Of a DNA stretch of 64,000 nucleotides, positions 60,372-64,000 are shown in pieces. A program made the translations under genes and the position numbers. The stretch is from Litoditis marina (taxonomy: Eukaryota > Nematoda > Chromadorea > Rhabditida > Rhabditidae): assembly GCA_964036275.1 (NCBI GenBank), contig OZ038433.1, positions 20,940,485-21,004,484 of the forward strand, in the 5' to 3' direction. The notes below the pieces were generated by a model. It worked only from the letters and a program-made list of their open reading frames with translations. It had not been told where the DNA came from and ran no database searches. Every line of letters begins with the position of its first letter. Position 1 is the stretch's first letter.

Positions 60372-63300
60372 TTACTCGAGTTCAGAGAAGGAATTCTTGC
60401 GAGATTTGACGAGATCAAAAACATCTTCATAAATTGCAGTCCTGTGGTGTGGGTTCAAGAGTGATTTCAATAGTCGGCACACGGGTGCGCAATGCTCGTC
60501 GTTCCCTGTAGTTGATATATAGTCTGTTTCACGAAACAATAGCCCTCTACAGTAAGATTATAAAACTTTTAAGTGATTTTATCATATCTTGTAGGTGTTC
60601 TACATTGTTTAAACTTTATGATTTCGTTTTCCACTTTGGGTACTACAAGCACAGAAAACAGTGAATCTTAAATCCTGTTTGTTGACTGGATAAATGCGTT
60701 TGAATTTTCGAAAGATTACTGTAGAAAGTCATCGATTGGTGAAACGAACTATACTCAGAACAAGCGTCGTTGCAAAACCGTAAATTACTGTTTATACAGA
60801 GTGGCTGTCATATATATATTGATTTCCCTCTCGGCGTCTGACTTCTCTTCGGGGCACACTATATCTCTAGATTTGTTGCAATACAGTTTCGACCAAACGC
60901 GAATTTGTAATTATCAGCGTATGGTCTGAGAACTGTTCGCTGTTTCCAGAACGAGGCTATACGGTTCATTTTGCTTATCTCGCATTGTCTCTTGTTTAAT
61001 CCTGATTCGGTCACAATTTCGAGAATGTGGCAAATATTGAGATCAAACTACAAATCAGATTTTGTCTATCCCCATACGAACAGACATACACGACTTCCGT
61101 GGGACCCCACTCTACTAAAATCACAATGTTTATAGCCGAGATTTAGAACGTTTTCAATGTCAAATGAGAGCAGTTCGTTTTGGAAAACGTTAAAAATTCG
61201 ATTGTGTTCTACAATTTAGTGTTGTGAATGAACTCGGCCATACTATACTGTATTACCGAGTTGACTTGCAGAAACACAGAAACAAAAATTTCGCCCAGTC
61301 TTGATATTCAAGATGTTTTTCTTTGCAAGTCAAGACAATAGTATTCGAGAGTCGCAAATTTGCGTTGTATTTATGCGATATAATTATCTAGTCAAGATAC
61401 CTGAATCTCTTGTACGAGTTCGGGCGTAGTCGTGATATTAGTGGGCGAATGGATCGCGTCCTTTTGAGGAGGCTTTCTCCAGAGAAAAATCGATCGATAA
61501 ACATTTTCAGTTTGTCTTGAGTCGCTGTAACGCATTTCATTGATTTAATCAGTAGTTATCGCTCAGAAACCTGAGGTCAAAACTATTTTGGTTGCATGTT
61601 TCACTGTGCACATTAGTTTAACTAACAACGACGGTTTGTGGAAGACATGTCATCATCATGCGTTATAACATATTCATAAAGAGACAAAGCAATTGTCTTC
61701 ATAGAAGATCGATTTTGAAAAATATTCAGCTGAGTTTTTTGTCTGACTTACCTTTCGTGCGTTCCAACTGCGCCTGTATGTTCAACATGGAAACATAGAC
61801 GAAAACCAGCAGAACAGTGGCAAAAAAAAAGAATGTCGTGAAAATCTGGCTTTGTGAAGGTAGTGAGAGAGCCAGAAAGATAGGGGAAATCAAATAGCCG
61901 AATGAGGACCCCGCAAGCAATATCAGTTCAGTGTCCACTGAAAAAATATATTTAATCACGAAGAAAAGTAAGTCATCACAAATCGAGTAATATAACAAAT
62001 GGTCACGTTGAAATTGTATTAAAATTTTTGAAGTAAAGTGAAAGTTTTGTGAGTTTGAAAGGCTAAAGTTGGTGTATGATTCAGTTTTGCACGATGACTT
62101 TGTTTTTGCTTGCTTTAATCAGGAGCCAATTTTGATTTGTAGATATGCAAATTCAATAGTGTTTCGCTGAATACTGCTGTTCAGAAGTTACCTCGTAGCA
62201 AAAGCGTATGCCGGATATAGGTGATAAGTGATGGATGAAAAGTTGCTAAGAAAAAACCGAACAAGGTAGAACCTAGCAAGAGTCCTCCGTCAAAAATCAG
62301 TGCACAACACGCGACGCCACAACCAATCTGGAACGTAGTTTTTCCAAACATTATTCAGTTTTTCAGCAAGAGTATTTCATAACTCCTGCACGGAAGGCCC
62401 CGTGAGTATCCGATTCCTTTGGTGGATTTGCCGCATTTCGAGATAATCACCAGTAAGCCTCACAATTTTTAATTCCAACTGGAACTGGTTCAAAATGAAG
62501 AGCTTCTTCAGAAAAACAAATTTGCTATCGAGTATTCCTCACAATTTTCTGGAGTGATGGATATTTTGCAACCATCGCGGAGTATGTAACTGTGTGAAAC
62601 TTACAATACTGATCCCTACGTAAAAATACGGAGCCATTTTGTCTGCGGTTAGGGTGGACACAACATGTCCCCACAGAAAGAAAATCTGCAAGTTTGAAGA
62701 TCAATTTTCATTTTGCACCTCATTTTCAAAGTTTCAACACGTAAAATAATACATTTAACATTCAGTGCATCTGCAACCTAAACGCAATCGTTGTTCTGAC
62801 TAGTTCTGGGAATGTACAATAAACTCAATATCACTAAAAATACCTTACTGAAACGTCACCGCGAAAAACCTTTGACCTACTCGTTCAATCAAAAAAGTCA
62901 AAAACCTACTGTGAATACTTGGCAGTGTGTAATCGATCCATAGGTGTGTGAGAAAACAAGAAATGGAAAAACGCTGAAGAGGACAGTAGATGTACACGCG
63001 ACAGCCGTTGACAGTAGAACCAGCTTCAAACACGGTGTGTCGTTGGTCAGGGATACATCTGAAATATGGTTTTAGATAATTTAAACCACTAATCCGTACT
63101 GGTATTCGCTGAATCAGTTGTCAACGTGTGCGTCATATTTTGTTGAAATGAGATTTGAACGCTAGCAAAATCTTATCTGTGACCGAAAATGAACGGACAG
63201 GAAAGCACATCACAGTAAATACGAAAAGCATGGGCCAGTAATCTCTTTTCTTTGTGCGGTCTGACGCCAGACACCATGCCGAGGGATTGAAGCCTTGATT

Positions 63301-64000
63301 GATTCAGTTAGTTCGCTCTATTGCATGACTAACCTGGTTCCATATCCTCGTACTCTTCTCTATTTCGGTCTTCTTCATCTGGCCGAACATCGGTTGTCAG
63401 CAAAAAGTACATAAGTGGTATCTGTCAATAAAACTTATTCCACCCTGATACAGACATTGTGTTTATTTTTGTCGTAGTTGTAACATATCTGTGAGAAGTA
63501 GCCAAGTCCGGCCTTCCTATGTTCGTGGCAAACTAATTTTTTTGAGTGTGCGGAGAAAACCACGTGGAGAGTAGGCAACTAATACATTTTCGATTTTTGA
63601 CAAGATTTGATGAATTTGAAAAAAAATTGAAATCTCTAAATCGTCAGAGAGCAGAGTAACCTATATCGAGCAGCGGGAAATTTTTTAAACAACCCACCTG
63701 CAAGCTAGCAAAAACAAAACAGACTGCATCCAGTCGAAGTTCTCTTCGAATCCGGAACTTGTTCTGGCTGGAAACACAACTTTTCATCTTAGAGCTGAGT
63801 TAGAAGATTTACTTTTGGGCACAATTAGAGGTTTTTCTATGTTGAAATATAAAGTGCACCACTACTCAAGATTCGGAATCAGTGCTCCGTGAGCGAATTC
63901 TATCGCCCTCTGATAGCTGTGCAATACCCGCACTTCAATATGTTGACCACCTATATGCTTTGACTCTGACAAGCGGAATGACCGAAAAGCAGAAAACTTG
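60372..64000 (-). CDS. major facilitator-type transporter, 3' part (gene continues past the window end)
   Basis: Exons on the minus strand: 64000-63866 (open to the window edge), 63767-63698, 63421-63334, 63058-62910, 62685-62605, 62327-62192, 61937-61752 and 60505-60372, giving 325 residues in frame with stop TAA at 60374-60372. About seven hydrophobic helices are visible, after a hydrophilic central loop with PDEEDRNREEYEDMEPD. The layout of a charged mid-loop then a second six-helix bundle fits the C-terminal half of a 12-helix MFS carrier. VFSHTYGS and the helix order are loosely like MFSD4/sodium-dependent glucose transporter proteins, but I cannot name the subfamily. The cytoplasmic tail ends RKNSFSELE. 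The last intron is about 1.25 kb and holds a MITE at its 3' end. Confidence 0.75.
60518..60753. mobile_element. MITE family A, copy 3
   Basis: The left arm starts TATAGTCTGTTTCACGAAAC and the right arm ends TGGTGAAACGAACTATA. Terminal repeats are about 38 bp and the total is 236 bp, the same as the copy at 3979-4214 but inverted. It lies in the last intron of the MFS gene, 13 bases from the acceptor exon. Confidence 0.8.

Overview
The window is nuclear DNA from a nematode, most likely a free-living rhabditid related to Caenorhabditis. Genes are split into many small exons with short GT-AG introns and TTTCAG-type acceptors. Gene content is typical of worms: a Sre-type chemoreceptor cluster, a histidine acid phosphatase with a hydrophobic tail, and adjacent front-end fatty-acid desaturases resembling C. 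elegans fat-4 and fat-3. There are no bacterial features such as operons with ribosome binding sites. I assembled exons by hand. Where complete models are given, exon lengths sum to a multiple of three and conserved motifs stay in frame.

Left part (1-13100): remains of a Sre-like chemoreceptor cluster. There is a last exon at 684-793, a nearly complete gene at 2397-5653, and an orphan last exon at 12950-13062. Between them lie unresolved exons of a membrane protein (6004-8972) and many repeats. These include a LINE ORF1 (10413-11219) broken by a 1.37 kb terminal-inverted-repeat element, and a TTAA-flanked MITE next to a paralogous empty site.

Middle part (13100-31300): an Old Yellow Enzyme-like flavin oxidoreductase (+, 14116-18910) ends tail to tail, 146 bp from a secreted or membrane-anchored histidine acid phosphatase (-, 24505-19057). 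Two small unrecognised genes follow (26940-27983 and 28351-30445). This stretch holds three fold-back elements that share termini but carry different simple-sequence interiors.

Right part (31300-64000): an excitatory amino acid transporter-like gene (31324-37178), a type II Golgi glycosyltransferase-like gene (about 38630-41791), the desaturase pair (43848-53726 and 54709-60065), and the 3' part of a major-facilitator transporter on the minus strand (64000-60372). The two desaturases probably act in succession on C18 and C20 polyunsaturated acyl chains, Delta-6 then Delta-5. The fat-4-like gene has a 4.5 kb intron made of a 213-copy GTA microsatellite interrupted by a 3.4 kb hAT-like element.

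The most unusual content is in the repeats: fold-backs with conserved termini and interchangeable satellite interiors, about 200 bp elements combining TATAGT termini with internal Pol III A and B boxes, nested insertions whose order can be read, and large near-perfect palindromes inside introns. No new protein system is evident.
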